From Gnetum montanum (lineage: Eukaryota > Streptophyta > Gnetopsida > Gnetales > Gnetaceae): a stretch of 64,000 nucleotides of DNA. The notes beneath the pieces were generated by a model, which made no database searches, was not told where the DNA came from, and saw only the letters and a program-made list of their open reading frames with translations. Made by a program: the position numbers and the translations under genes. The stretch covers positions 311,105-375,104 of the forward strand of contig MNCI01021515.1 of NCBI GenBank assembly GCA_015680685.1, in the 5' to 3' direction. Of this stretch, positions 10,491 to 23,128 are shown in pieces (position 1 is the stretch's first letter; every line of letters starts with the position of its first letter).

Positions 10491-11830
10491 AATGTAGAAG
10501 AGGAGGAGCCACTCTCTGACCAATTTCTAGATGAACTTCTCTTCATGGGAGTGATCAAGATGTAGGTGCCCAAAGAATCACCTTGTTTTAGCCACATCCT
10601 CACTTATCTCACAACCCAGGAATTGCCAAAGGAGTGGGATCATCGGTACAAACAACAGTTTCTCCATAAGGCCAAGCGCTTCATGGAAATCAATAGTCAC
10701 CTTTATAAGGTGTGTGTGGATGGCCTGGTTTGATGATGTGTCCCTATTGATGATACACTGCGCATCCTCCAAGATGCTCATAAGGGTCCTTGTGGGGGTC
10801 ACTATGCTGGCCAATGCACGACCATTAAGATTCTGATTGTAGGATATTATTGGCCTATAATTTTCAAGGATACACAATGGTTTGCTTGCTTCTGTGAATG
10901 ATGCCAGAGAGACAGTGGGATGACTACATGAATGGAGGGACCTCAATAGTGGATCTAACCATTGGAGCCCTTTGACATCTGGGGTATCGACTTCATGGGT
11001 CCCATCACACCCTTGTCTAACGGGAAGGCGTACATCATCATTGCTATGGACTACTACATAAAGTGGGCAGAGGCAGCAACCGTCATCGACTATTCCTCAA
11101 ACACTGCCACACAATTTTTCCAATAGCAAATCATAAATAGGTTTGAAGTGCCACATGCACTTATTTCATACAATGAAACACATTTCATGGGCATCATCTT
11201 TCGTAAACTCATGTAATGCTTGGGGGTTACCCATAAATTTACAACCCCTTATCACCCCAAGCCAACAGGCAAGCCAAAGTCACCAATAGGGAGATCACCA
11301 AAATCCTCACTTGAACCATCAGTAAATATAGGAGGGATTGGAGCACCAAACTTAACGATGCTCTCTGGGCTTATCACTCCACTTGGAAACTTCCCATAGG
11401 TTACTCTCCCTATGAGTTAGTGTACGGTAAGCTACCAAAACTTCCAATCTAGGTAGAACTCTGGACACTATCTACAACCTGTGACTTGGGTCTTGACCTA
11501 CCACTGGCACAATGTGAATGACTTATCAACCTAAACGTGCTCGATGAGAATCGACTGGTGGCCCTATCAGTAAATGAGATACATAAGGCCTACAATAAAA
11601 AATGACATGATCTAAGGATTCAAAAGGTAACATTTAGATGTGGAGATAAGGTACTTTACTAGAACCCCACACATGTACCGCAACCAACCAAGTTTCAAAT
11701 ACTGTGGGAAGGACCTTACATTGTCTCCGAAACCTTTCCATCTAGGGCTTTGCTTATACACAAACCTGAGGACCCTAATAGAACATAGTTGGTCAATCGA
11801 CAACAATTAAGACCTTTCTGTGAACTCCAC
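10491..11830 (+). pseudogene. Integrase of element A
   Basis: The N-terminal zinc-binding region is recognisable (HYAGQCTTIKILIVGYYWP, then ACFCE-stop-CQR). The catalytic core is [20 protein letters not shown] (10983-11042), with the first catalytic Asp. The second Asp position, normally in FDNGTHF, reads SYNETHF, so it is lost. A frameshift near 11265 puts the rest in another frame, where the GYSPYELVY-like region and a C-terminal tail can still be followed. Compared with element E (56770-57620), the shared backbone is clear. Non-functional. Confidence 0.82.
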
Positions 11831-13299
11831 CCAACCAATTCTACCACCTCATCATCATCAGGATAGCCTCGTTCCATTTTTGGAGTCTCCTCCTTCCAGC
11901 CTAGTTGTGGGGGAGACTATCGTCCATGCTAATTCATTCTACTATACTCCTCACTATTTTTGGAACTTTTTGTTTTACACTTTTTTTGTTTTTCAACATC
12001 GTTCATACGTTTTCCAATTCTTACTAAATTTTCCTTTCTTTAATTAATTTTTCCACTTCTTTGTTGCTTATTTATGTGTGTATGTGTGTTTAATTTCCAA
12101 TGGGTTGCTAATAGGTTGTCTTATTATCATCAGGTGTATGGTGCAGATGGTTCTCTTTACGATGGGTCGCGTGAAATGGTCCACCTATTTTATCTCGCTC
12201 CCACCCTCGCATTGTTGTTATTGGAATTTACATTTACTTTCATCTCATAAAATTGGTAGTGAGTCCATGTCATCCACCCATTCATCCACTCCATGGTTTT
12301 CCTCCCTTTGGAAACATGCAACCCCCTTCACTTAAAAACATTTTAATTAATGTGTACTTGTGTAGTTCCCAGACTCAGGGATGACCCAATGGTTTGAATC
12401 AGGTGTGACTTCAAGGAGAACACAACATTCATCATCCTCTCCTGTCCCCTGGGTTGCAAGAGTGTCCTTATGGATTTCTTACCACTACAAGTTCTTCTCT
12501 ACAAGGAAGCTCCTTGGCAATTTGACCTTGCATGGTGTGGTCCTCATCGCAAAAACACAAAAAAAAGAAAAAGAAAAAAAACATGAGGATTCAAAGCACA
12601 TCCCTTGGTTGAATGCATGCAACCAAGCATGGGTCTTTTCATGGTGTGGTTCCCACAAAATCATAATAAAAGCAAAAAAAAATCCTAACTATGTGGGAAT
12701 TCAAAGCACACCCCTTAGACCACCTCTCATGGGCCACAAGCACTAGTTATGGGACTCGCTCTGTCCCTTATAACTTAGTCCTATTTCACTTCCTTCCTCT
12801 CATGCCTGTTGGAGTGGTGGTTCTTTGTGCGGTGCATTCTTGTACACTTGGGGGGTGGATGAGTCTTCGCATGTTGCTGCGATGTCACTATATGTGGTTG
12901 GTTTTGGGTCTAAACTTATGAAAGGTCCTACTGGGTCACTTAACCACAACTTCACATGGGGTTTCATGTGACTGCTAATTAGAAGTCTAATTCTCTCTCC
13001 TATCTCTTCACCCATTTCTCTCAATGACTCACCTCACTACCCGTCTTATGTTTTGATGGTTTGTCAAGATTTCCATGAACTCCTCATGCTTCGGCAACTG
13101 GCTCTCCTATAAATTTAACATATATTCTAACCCCAACTCATGCCTTATTATTTTCAGTTTTAACCCATAAACTAATACTTTGGGCAATTTAATGGGATGC
13201 ATGTGCCAGTACCATAACTTAGTCAAACTGAGAAGGTGTATGACGGCCATTTTGAGCAACTTATGCACAATATTAATTAGTGGTTATTTTTGATTGCAG
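11831..13299 (+). other. Post-pol linker of element A
   Basis: Between integrase and ORF3 there is about 1.4 kb with no conserved protein. It contains the internal polypurine tract (11905-11917), a T-rich block, a (C/T)ATCCACCCATTCATCCA block shared with elements B, C and E, a TATA-like TATAAATT at 13108-13115, and the splice acceptor directly before ORF3. Confidence 0.6.
11905..11917 (+). promoter_or_regulatory. Internal polypurine tract of element A
   Basis: TTGTGGGGGAGAC just after pol. The equivalents are 30531-30540 (B), 44405-44416 (C), 57720-57730 (E) and 1331-1340 (L, minus). It could prime a second plus-strand DNA start, as central polypurine tracts do (inference). Confidence 0.5.
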
Positions 13300-13302
13300 A
13301 TG
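13290..13302 (+). promoter_or_regulatory. ORF3 splice acceptor and start codon (element A)
   Basis: TTGATTGCAG then ATGG. The 3' splice-site consensus abuts the ATG. The same arrangement occurs in B (32484-32495) and C (46490-46502), and in mutated form in E (59743-59754). Confidence 0.6.
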
Positions 13303-16136
13303 GCACCAAAACCAAGGCATCTAATGGGAGAAGGACCATCAGAAAAAAGGGACAAGAGACCACAAATGGGAAGAGGACAAGGTGTGTAGCACCTAGAGCA
13401 CGTTGAGGGCTCCCATGCAACTAGCTCCTCTATGAAGGGCCTAATTTGGAATCTGTTCATCAAATTCCTGAAGAGGAGATCCCTAGCAAACAATCGTAAG
13501 GGGATGAGACTCCGGTGATAGCGTCGCAGCTTAAGGTCACCTTGAACCAGGCATGTCTTGACACTATCAGGCCAAGGGAGGTGCAACGAATGGTCTTGCA
13601 AGAGTTAAACTTTGGACCATTCATTGAGAATGCACCAGAAGAGGTGAGGCTCCAATTGCAAAACTCTCCTATGTGGCCAATCATCACATCTAGTGGTGAA
13701 TGGTACTTAGGAGAGACTTACCTCTTCTAGAAAATCAACAGCCGAGGTCTAGAGTAAGAATTAAGGACATCTATGTCTCGTACTCTATGGAAGCGATCGC
13801 ACAAGCCCTAGGGCTGCCTGAGACTAAAGTTGATGTGGTAGATATCCCTAAGTAGGTAGATCCCAAGGTAAAAGGGGAGTGGATTAGGTGGTGCTATGGG
13901 GTGGATTGTAAAGAGTTTGGCACTCTGACCACCACTGAGAGGGTGTAATCAAAAATTGTATCTTACCACTTGAACCCAATGGTGAGACCCAGCAAAATCA
14001 CTACCTTCTTTGCTCATGCATGTGCTGCTCTAAGCAGAAAATTCCCAATGAGCCTTCCATAATTGTTGTTTATGGAGATTGAGAAAAGGTTTGTCGAAAG
14101 CAAATGTGGAAGGCAGGATCTACCCTTTCTTTGCTTAATTAGAAAATTATGCAAATGAGCAGAGATAGCATGGTATGTCAATGATACACTTTGGCATGCC
14201 CTGATTGCATCGTGGAGGGAAATGATGAAAGACAGGACTCTAGCCACCACACAAACTGAGGAAGAGTAGCAGCCACCTCCACCACCTACGCAAACAATGA
14301 GGTTAGGTTCACAAATAATCATAGAACATATACGTGAAATCTTACAATCTCTCTTGAGCCAACAAGAGCAATCTAGAGGGACTGGTGGAGGAGAAGACCT
14401 TTCGATTTATCGCCTTGTAATGAGCAATCTAGAGCAAGTGGCTCGATCAATAAGTTTGCTAGAAAGAGAAGGGTCGATGTTCTCTATTGCCTGAACACAA
14501 GTACCTGCAAGAATTGATCCTAGTGTCTAAGAAGTAATGGTATCCACCCAATAGTTATTTTCTGAAATTTCAAGAAATGCAACTACTTTTTTGGTACGCT
14601 TGGAGGATGGAGAGGGGGTGATAGTCCTAGTGATGCAGCACCAAGGACAAGAGATTGTGGCCGAAGTGATTTCTGACACAATTGTTATGGCCCTTAATGC
14701 ATTGGCAACACCTATACTAGATGTACATAGACTCAAAGATGTATAGGAATCTATTGGAACTTCACGTAGCAAGATCGATGCAACCCAACATGAAGAATTA
14801 TTAGATCAACTGGTGGGAATTAGACAACTGCGTCTGAATGTTTTTAATCTTTTGGATAACATCACTACAACCTAGTCGAAGCTACTCTCGGCAAGGGGTA
14901 AGAGCCTTATCTTGGAGGGGCAACTCAAAGTTGCTCAAGCCAATTGTCAATGCTTGGCAATAGAGGTTGCCCAATTAAGGGCCCAACTTGTCGATCTAGC
15001 TCTCCTCAACTGTGAACTCACCAGAGATGAAGCTTTGCAACAACTTCAAGTTAAACTTCAAATAGTTGAGGATGAGTGAGAGTTGGTGATCTTTGATAAG
15101 TCCTTGGTAGATGCTCATGTGTATAATATAAACAAGGACTTGATAGATGTTTGCCAAGAGAATGTCAGGCTGACTGCTGAAGTCCATCATTTACGCAATG
15201 TGGGTGTTGAAAATGAACATATGAAAAGCTTCATTCACCAATAGCAGGAAGATCTAGCTAGGATGAACACTGATGTGAGGAGGTTGGCTGGTAAAAATTG
15301 AAATTTTTCTATGGAGGAGGTTCGTGCCTTACGACAAAAATCAACCATCAAAATTTTCGCTTAGAAAAGTGAAGCTCTTAAGTTTGAGAAAGTTAAAAAT
15401 CATTACAGGGACAAAGTGAGATGAAAAGCATATTCAAGTCGCCAAGGCCAAATTGAACCAAGTGCTCTAGCAGCTTCGAGAAGGAGGCAAGGTGTGGCAA
15501 CCCATCTTTGATGGGTTGAATGCCTACAACCAAGCTGAAATCTGCCTCAAGGAACTGCAGATTGAAGAAATGACAGAGTACATGGAGTTGGCCAACCTTT
15601 GCTATGCAAACCTAGCTATGCTAACAGCTGGAAGACCATGGTCTGATCTAGAAAAGTAAGTGGCCACCTCATATTCTTTATACAAGGGTGAGTTCCAAGT
15701 ACATAAAGTGATAAAACAAAAATTGGAAGCAGCAAATGCAAAACTTGAGGCTCTCCGCACACATTTTGAAGGACAACATGAGGTCATTGAGAACTTGGCC
15801 CGATGAATGAATGACTACTAGAAACTATAGTCATCAATCCAATCATTCAACATCAAACGAGAATAATTTGTGGCTTGGTTTGTCAATCTGAAAGAACTCT
15901 TTCCTACACTTTCATGCCCTTGGGAGGTTCCAATCCCGGCACACATTGGTGAAGCTTCTTGGATAGTGAACAATCCCAGAAGAAAGGAAGAGAAAATGAA
16001 AGCTCTCTTGGAAGCTTTTTGGTTGCCTCCAGAAGTTGTAGTTGTTGCGGGGCAACCATCTTCTGCACCACCACCGCCACATGCGCTAGGGACTTGTGAA
16101 GGTCCATTAGAACCATTTCCACTAGGAATGGTGTGA
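13300..16136 (+). pseudogene. ORF3 of element A: plant-transposon-type domain plus coiled coil
   Basis: About 945 codons long, broken by stops and shifts. After a basic, Arg/Lys-rich start (MAPKPRHLMGEG) comes a conserved block at 13590-13725: LNFGPFIENAP, then SPMWPIITSSGEWYLGETYLF. It resembles the family annotated in plants as 'putative plant transposon protein'. The middle (about 14300-15800) is long and rich in Leu, Gln and Glu with heptad-like spacing, as in a coiled coil (for example AQLRAQLVDLALLNCELTRD). The C-terminus is Pro-rich (SAPPPPHALG). No signal peptide or membrane segment is seen, so an env role is unlikely. B, C and E carry homologues; B keeps both ends but lacks the coiled coil. 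Confidence 0.7.
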
Positions 16137-16370
16137 TCTTCTCTAGCAATTTTTGCACCTTTGAGCATAGCAGAGAATCTAGGATCATCGAGGTGTTCAA
16201 TTTTATCTTTGAACACCACCATTTTTGTAATTTGTTCCTCTCTGTACACTCGGGCACTTGGTGCACTGGTAAAATTGGTGTTGTGTCATGTGTGTCAAGT
16301 CATGTGTGTTGTAATAAGAAGTTCATACCTTCCAAATTGTAGTGAAACTTGAAGACAAGTTTTTACTTAT

Positions 16371-16380
16371 CGTGGGGGCA
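16371..16380 (+). promoter_or_regulatory. Terminal polypurine tract of element A
   Basis: CGTGGGGGCA, directly before the 3' LTR. It is preceded by AACTTGAAGACAAG, a degenerate form of a block (AACTTGAGGACGAGTTTT) present at the same place in B, C and E. Confidence 0.75.
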
Positions 16381-17282
16381 TGATGAAGCACTAAACAGTT
16401 GATGTGTCAACTAGGCCACATATACGGGGCCTCATATATGTGGTTGCGTCAACATGGCCCCATCGATGCATCTATCCATGTGTCTACGAGGCTCCGTTTA
16501 TGCAAAGCCTGTTCTAGCCTATAAATAGGTGTGCTTCTGCCACACTTAGGTACCTTTTTAGCAGTTTTAGCAAAGCTCTTACAGTTTGTTTCCACGAGAG
16601 TTAGAATATTTTCCAAGTGCCCATAGTAGGTGTAAGAAAGGTGTCTTGCTCTTTATTCAAGTGCTAATGTACCTGAGCCATTGGTGTGAATAGCAATAAA
16701 GATGAGCTTTTCAAGCATTCCTTACAGCAATTGGACTTAGTCATTTGATGCACTTAATAGTTTAATATTTATATGCTTTAGTAATTCCTTAAGTTTTCAT
16801 TGTTATTACTTTAATCTCCATCGCTCTCTTATAGTTCATAAAAATCATAAGTATGACCATCTCGAACACCAACACTTGGCAACCCAACAACGCTTAACGT
16901 TTGGTAACCTAGTAGTGGCTAGGGGATGCTCAGGATGTGCACAGAAGATGGGATCGGATACTTATGCTAGGAAGAGTTAAGATATAGATTAGGATAACTA
17001 TAGATTACGTAATATTCCATTCCTTACTTTCCATTTCAAGAATTAGCTGCTAGAAGATAAAGTAAAAAGGCCATAAAAATCATTTTCCTCAATCTCACTT
17101 AAGCATCGTAATCAGACACATCACAAGTGAGGTTGGGAAGTCAATGACCATTCTAACACAAGGTTTTGCTAGTTAGGATATTGGGATATGCAAAGTGCTT
17201 GTAGTCTACGGAACTCGACCGAGTCACGTGTGAATGCCTATGATTCACATGGCTGGATGTAGGGGTACCTCGCTGCTCATCA
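16381..17282 (+). repeat. Element A 3' LTR
   Basis: 902 bp, partner of 3281-4201. It has the same TGATGAAG start, TATA box at 16520-16527, AATAAA near 16695, U5 GGTAACC motif and CTCATCA end. It has decayed relative to the 5' copy in the U3 palindrome. Confidence 0.92.
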
Positions 17283-17287
17283 AACAT
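17283..17287 (+). repeat. Target-site duplication of element A, right copy
   Basis: AACAT, identical to 3276-3280. Confidence 0.9.
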
Positions 17288-19760
17288 CAACCATGCTCAG
17301 TAACATGGGAGGGGGATATAATCCTTACCCCCAACATTTCCATTACATCCTCTTGCACCTTTCCCCCAGTGTTGCTCTAACATGGTCAAGATCTTAACAC
17401 TGCATCAACTCTAGCATTTCGCTTGCACTTTAACATTGTAGATAAAAGACCCAAAGTGGGTAGACAAAGCCAACGTGGGTGAAATTCCCATTTACTATTT
17501 TTAGTAAATAGAATGGCCATGAGGGTATAACACTTATTATACATAGTAACCCCTTGGATTTAGACACCCACCAGACCTCCATAGACAAAAATTTGTTAGA
17601 AGTTGTAGCCAAATTTGTGGCCAAAAACCTATAAAACCTAAGCACTAATACCATATACAAATTCCATGAATTTTGAAATTCCATACTTTATAATTTTTGT
17701 CCATTTTTTGCATTTGAGAGCTCTTGCACACCTGCAAATATGTAGCTTCTTGAATCCCTAGTGTGAAACCTCAATAGCCATTATTATCCTCCTTTTACAT
17801 TTTATGAGTTTTGGGTACCAACATTGAGCATTTTGAGCTTTACCTCCAACATGGCTCTTCTTGGTAACAAAGCCCCCTCACACATTGCATCCTCCTTTCA
17901 CATGACTAGCATTACAAATTTGGTGCAAAGAGTAGCAAATGCTTGAAATCAATGGAAGTTGAAGAACCTTCAAATCATGGAGCTAGTTGTAGTAGTTTCA
18001 ATGGATTTTGAACCCCCATCAAAGTGAATCCCCTTTCTACTTTAGGCACATTTTTTGTATACATTTCTTGAATCATACTTTATTTTTATTAAATAAATTT
18101 TACAATTTTATTTGTGTGCAAGATATATTTATTTGTTCCACTTTGATGTATTTATTTTCTCATATCTGCATTAAATTTTTATTTTTCTACCCCAATTTTA
18201 CATTTTCCAAGTCCATGGATGATCTAGTAGACTTAGGGCACCTCAAATCCTATTTTTCAGAGGCCCTTGAGATTTGAGGTTAAATTTGTTTTGCTAAAAA
18301 AATTTTGATTTTCCAAAGATTGAGATTTTCAATCGCTATAGTTTTTCAGCACTAAAAGAAGGACTTCTACCCAAATTCTATGTCTAAACCCATTGTCGGT
18401 GTGCCCATATTACTTACATCTTGAAAATTTTGAAATCTCTAAAATATTTTTAACTCGCTTGTTGTTGCAAAACCAACACTACAACCCATCCTTCCCACTA
18501 AAGCCCAATGTGGAAGTTGCAAGTATTTGGGTTTTTAGAATTTTCACAACAATTGCTATGAATTTTAGCCAGTGTTGGTTTTATGTTCCAACTTTTACCC
18601 CTTTTTATTGCCAATATTTTCCAAATAGGCCAACATTGGTGATTTCATCACCAAAAACCATCCCTCCTGTTGTGAAAATTTTCTAGCAGAGTTAATGTTG
18701 GAAACTTGTTAAAAACTATATTTCTAAAAAAATCAAAGTTACCATTTTACTTTGTTTTTACTAAGAAATCAAACTTGCCAAAATTAAAACCCCTTCCCCC
18801 AAGGTTGTAAAGAGAGTATAACATTTTCCATCTTACCCCCTTCTCACTCCAAGCATGGGTGTTTGGGTTTTGACAAAAAATTCCAAGTAGTTGCTGGAAA
18901 TTCTCTAGCAAGGCCAATGTTGACACCATGAAAAAACCAAAATAAATCCTTTTGAAACAAATAAAAATTTACTTTAATCTTTAGTAAAAGAATTAAAAAC
19001 CTTTCACAAGGTAAGATTTTTTAATCTTACCTCCCTTATTGTCCCCTCTCCACCTTTAATGTGGGTGTTGCACCACACCCCCAAGCATGGGTGTTTGGGT
19101 TTTGGTAGAAAATTCACAACAATTGCTAGATTTTCTAAGGCTAGCATGTGTTTGTGTCCTATCCCCCTTAGCATGGGTATGTGTCATATCCTCATCAGTG
19201 AAGGTGGCATACCCTTGGACCACCCAAACCCCTTTTTATGAATTTTTTCCAGTAGGGTCAACATTGCTAATTTCTTAAAAACCTTTCCTTTGGAAAAATC
19301 AAAGTTGCCAAAACTATACTTTCCATAAGTAGTCCCCCTCTTCTAATGTTGTAAAGAAAAGGCTAAGATTTTATATCTTATCCCCTTTCTTTCCCCTTTT
19401 CTCTCCCAATGTTGGTGTGGTTGGTCAGTCTAGTGTGGTTTGGATTTGAGATCAACCTTCTTGCCATTTTAAGTAAAGGAGTACATTCCCCTTAACCCAA
19501 AACTTACTATTTATAGCTAAAAAACCTTTTTCAGATGTTTTTTTTACCCCTTTTAGCATTTTGAAAACTCCACTTGCTAGAATTTCTATTTACTCTACTA
19601 ATTTAGCCTTCATCAAGCCTTTTTTTCTCAACACCTTTCACAATATCTTTCAGCTGATCAACTGTCCTAGTTCTTAACCTAACAAATGTGGTATCTAGCC
19701 AAGATGGAATTCATGTTTATGATTTGAAAACCCCTACAGTCATAGAAAAAAGGCAATCAC
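17288..19760 (+). mobile_element. Non-coding leader/LTR region of Tat-like element D
   Basis: No coding signal. The sequence reappears inverted at 43197-41305 and, after the P450 insertion, at 37665-37208. Three related modules of about 270-300 bp can be followed (near 18560-18860, 18880-19140 and 19230-19460). Each holds CCAATGTTG-type blocks, an AATCAAAGTTNCC block, a TTACCCCCTTCTC-type block and an AAGCATGGGTGTTTGGGTTTTG block. This matches the long repetitive LTRs or leaders of Tat-like elements, but true LTR ends were not found. Confidence 0.5.
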
Positions 19761-21560
19761 TTTAGTTAAGAGGAAAAAACTTAGATTCCGTGGTCATTAA
19801 TGAGGATTTCTACAACTTCTTTTGTGTCAAGATACAAGTCGATCTGTTGATACCATGCTCCAAATTTGATGCTAAGTGTCAATTTGAAATCATACACTAG
19901 GATGGGATAGAATACATCCCATCCCCTTATAACAAAATTCCCCTTGCAAAATTTTATGCATAAATGCTCATACAAATCATAAAGGTTGATGAGTTTAGTG
20001 AGGGAATTAGCTCAAAAGATTAGTAAGAAGAGGAAGATGAGTTTTAGGTTGTGTAGGAGCTAAACACCTTCATTGAAAGTCTTTTTTAATCTTTGGCTTC
20101 CCAAATAACCACACCCAACTCCACGTTCTTACCTCATTGATGAAACAAGTCCTTCAACCCATCTTTCCTCCTATCCATCCTACCAAGTTTAGGTCCATAC
20201 CCATCATTGCCACATACCAAACACAACCCATGTCCTAATCCACTTTCTTATTCTCATCAATGCCCTTTGCCACATAGCCTCACTCTATTCACCCAACGTT
20301 GGTGATGTCTACCATCTTCCTTTGTCATAATAGTGGAACCTTGAGCAACACAAGCCTCTCAAGCACCCTTTGCTCCCTCCATACCTCAAATCCCAACTCA
20401 GGCCTCTTTCTCCTTGTTTAACCCACCTACAACGGTGGTCACCCAACTTCTTCCAACCATATCACTACTCATCACATAACCTCAAGCCTTACAACTTCCT
20501 CATCAACCATCAACACAAACACTGCAGCCCATTGGGGATGCCCCAAGGCTTGGATCAAGCCTTCTAAATGATCCAAGACCTTACCAAAGAGATGCAAAAA
20601 CTTTAAGTCCAACACAACTAAGATAGTCAAGGTTCTAGATTTCTACCAAGATGATCCTATAAGCTTTATGATGCCTCAAATAACCTTTCTTATAGGCTTG
20701 CCTATTCCAAACTTCACCAAATACATTGGTGAAGGGAATCCCAATGCACATCTAGTAACCATCTAGTCTAAGTATCTCTTCTTACAAGCTTGGCCTCATA
20801 TAATACTATGGATTTTCCCCATGTCTCTCAAGGGTAGGGCTCTAGATTAGCATTAAACCTTACATAGAGGTTCTATATCTTCCCTTGAGGACTTGATTAG
20901 CCAATTTTTCAACCACTTTAGATACAAATTGAAGTCAGATGCCATATTGGATAAATTAATGAAGGTGAGGTAGGGAAAACTTGAACCAGTCAAAAGGTTC
21001 ATTCAAAGATGGAACTCAACACTTAATCAGATTTCAGAGCCTATTGCTGAAAATCACCTCTTGGGCATCTATAAGGGAGTAGTAAATTACTTTATCAAGT
21101 CAAATTTGTACTACCTAGATCCCTAGTCACTAAGCCAAGACTTCTCACAAACTAAGAACATTAAGAAGGTAGATGAGGCAAGCAATGATCTAGCCTATGT
21201 GGCTTCCAAAAACCAACATGTAAGGAGTGATAGGAATAAAACTAAACAATAACATACAACCGTGGCTATAGTAGCAAAAGACTCAAAATAAGGAGAGAGG
21301 TGGAAATCACCATCAGAAAACACATCCCAAGACTCATCGCAACCAACCACTTCTTATGCCCCAAATCAACCAAGGCCAAACTTTGGATAGAAAGATAGAT
21401 ATAAGTACATTAGGTTGCCTATGAAGCCCTCTGAGATTCTAGAACAATTACTTAAAAATGACCATATACAACATAAGCAACCATGTGAAGAGGCTCATAA
21501 GAGGCACGATCATCTTTGTGACATAGTTAGAGACCTAATGATAGCTACCAAAGACAATTC
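19761..21560 (+). pseudogene. gag: gag of Tat-like element D
   Basis: A broken Gag. The core near 20700-21130 has KYIGEGNPNAHL, SLKGRAL, a RGSISSLEDLISQFFNHF segment, VKRFIQRWNSTLNQI and LLGIYKGVVNYFIKSN. The pattern (target residues around 'GxxNPxxHL', then 'F..RW') is the plant Ty3/gypsy retrotransposon Gag family. Pro-rich sequence lies upstream. Several stops are CAG-to-TAG type. The segment 19450-20636 also appears inverted at 37620-34610. Confidence 0.7.
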
Positions 21561-22559
21561 GAAGCTACCAGTACTTTAGACTCAATAGGTACTGTCATTA
21601 TCATCAAATGGCTTGTTATGACATTGACTTTTGTCTAACATTAAAGGATGACCTCTAGAAGATGACAAACTATAGAGAGTTGTTGTTGACTAAGCCCAAC
21701 TCTCCAAGAGCCAAAAGCAACTCTTATATTGTAGCCTCATTCATAGAAACCAAATGGTCTAATCCTCCTAAGAAACCATTTGTCATCAGAGTACCACCAT
21801 AACCCTAAAATATAAAGCCTAGAGAGCTCTTCATTATATGGGTACCACCTCCTTTGGCCCCTAAGAAGCCCTCCATCATATGTGTGCCCCTTTTAGTGAC
21901 TTCAACATCACAACATAATCAATGAGTTTCTAATCCTTCAAAGCATAGGGAACCATTCGTTATTTAGGTCCCTCCACCTTCAACAAGTAAGACCACAATG
22001 ACCCATGACCAAAGCCCACATATAATGACCCACAACTTAAAGGTTGGTAAGAAATCATCATCACAATAGCAAAAAAATCTACCTATCACCAAACCTACAA
22101 TAGAGTACACTAAAAGTAACTAACAATAAAAGGCTTCAAAACAAGCTACACCAAGACTAACTACACCTATGGACAAGGGGTCCAAGGCACATACATCACA
22201 ACCCAAACCACAAACTCTAGGAAGGATAGAGGAAGTTAGAATCACTAAGGTCAAAAGGTTACACTCTAAGGGAAAGAACTTCCTCGTAACAATGGACCAA
22301 GCCAAACAATCCCTAAAATAAAAGAACATGTCACCAAACTTGTATGACTTGGTCAAGACTTTTCTAGTTCACAAAGATGCACTAGCTCAAGTGTTAACCT
22401 CTATCTTTGTGAGCAGAGACATGCCCACCAATAAAGAATCAATCTACTCTATCGTTGAACAAACTTCACTTAGGGAAAATGGCCATCAACCCATGCTCAA
22501 ATTTCATAATAGTGATGTGAAAATTGACTCTTGAAATGGGGAAGTGCTATCTACTTCTC

Positions 22560-23128
22560 TCATCACTATACGTGCTAGCAGATACAATATTCACCATGTT
22601 CATGTGGATGATGGGGTAGCCATGAATGTGATACCATATTTTATTGTTGACAAGTTAGGCTTAATTGAGAATATCCAATTGACCACTACCTCAACACTTA
22701 AGTCATTTAATGGATCATGAGTAGTACTTCAAGGTTCTATCTTCTTGGACTTTATAGTTGGAAAATAGTTTCCTGCATCTACCAACTTCCAAGTAATTGA
22801 AGAGACACCTAGGTTTAACTTGATCTTAGGGAGACCATGGTTGGCTAAGCTTCGGGCAATTTCATCTCGTATACATTAGGAGATTCACTTGCCATATGAG
22901 GGTGGGGAAATTATGATCCATGGAGATAATGTGTCGCTACCCGTAGTTAACTATGTCAACATCGACCAAGATTTGGAGGTGGAGTTTCAAGAGGAGACTC
23001 CTAAAACTCAAGCTAGGGCTAATACCAAGAGCAAAACCAACAACAATAACGACGATGAGGTTGAAATCACCAAACCTATGGCATTCAGCAAGCAAAAAAA
23101 ATGCCTTATCAATTGCCACTACAAATAA
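22560..23128 (+). pseudogene. Protease-like domain of Tat-like element D
   Basis: Read in one frame with a few stops: IHHVHVDDGVAMNVIPYFIV, where the catalytic Asp is expected, then IENIQLTT, FNGS, FNLILGRPWLAKLRAISS and a C-terminal IH-stop-EIHLPYEGG. The ILGRPW-x(3-5)-A-x-(P/S)SS pattern marks the end of gypsy proteases of the Tat/Ogre type. The active-site triplet appears as D-D-G, so it would probably be inactive. No RT follows: sequence passes into family F-like repeats at about 23310. Confidence 0.7.

Larger units (their letters stand above)
3281..17282 (+). mobile_element. Element A: complete Athila-like Ty3/gypsy retrotransposon
   Basis: A 14.0-kb element with two LTRs, both starting TGATGAAG and ending CTCATCA, flanked by perfect AACAT duplications. 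Order: 5' LTR, tRNA-Asp-type primer site, gag, protease, RT, RNase H, integrase, internal polypurine tract, linker, ORF3, terminal polypurine tract, 3' LTR. This is the gene order of Athila-like Ty3/gypsy elements, which carry an extra ORF after integrase. Without the P1 insertion (8460-9832) its length would be about 12.6 kb, close to element E. Coding regions hold many stops and frameshifts, so the copy is dead. LTR differences are mostly transitions. Confidence 0.92.

Noticed and set aside
13300-16136. ORF3 as an envelope-like gene
   Set aside because: No signal peptide, no membrane segment and no glycoprotein features in A, B, C or E. The sequence is basic, then coiled coil, then Pro-rich.
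15818-16266. Two overlapping minus-strand frames (143 and 120 codons)
   Set aside because: Antisense to the C-terminus of ORF3, whose plus-strand frame is matched in element E.
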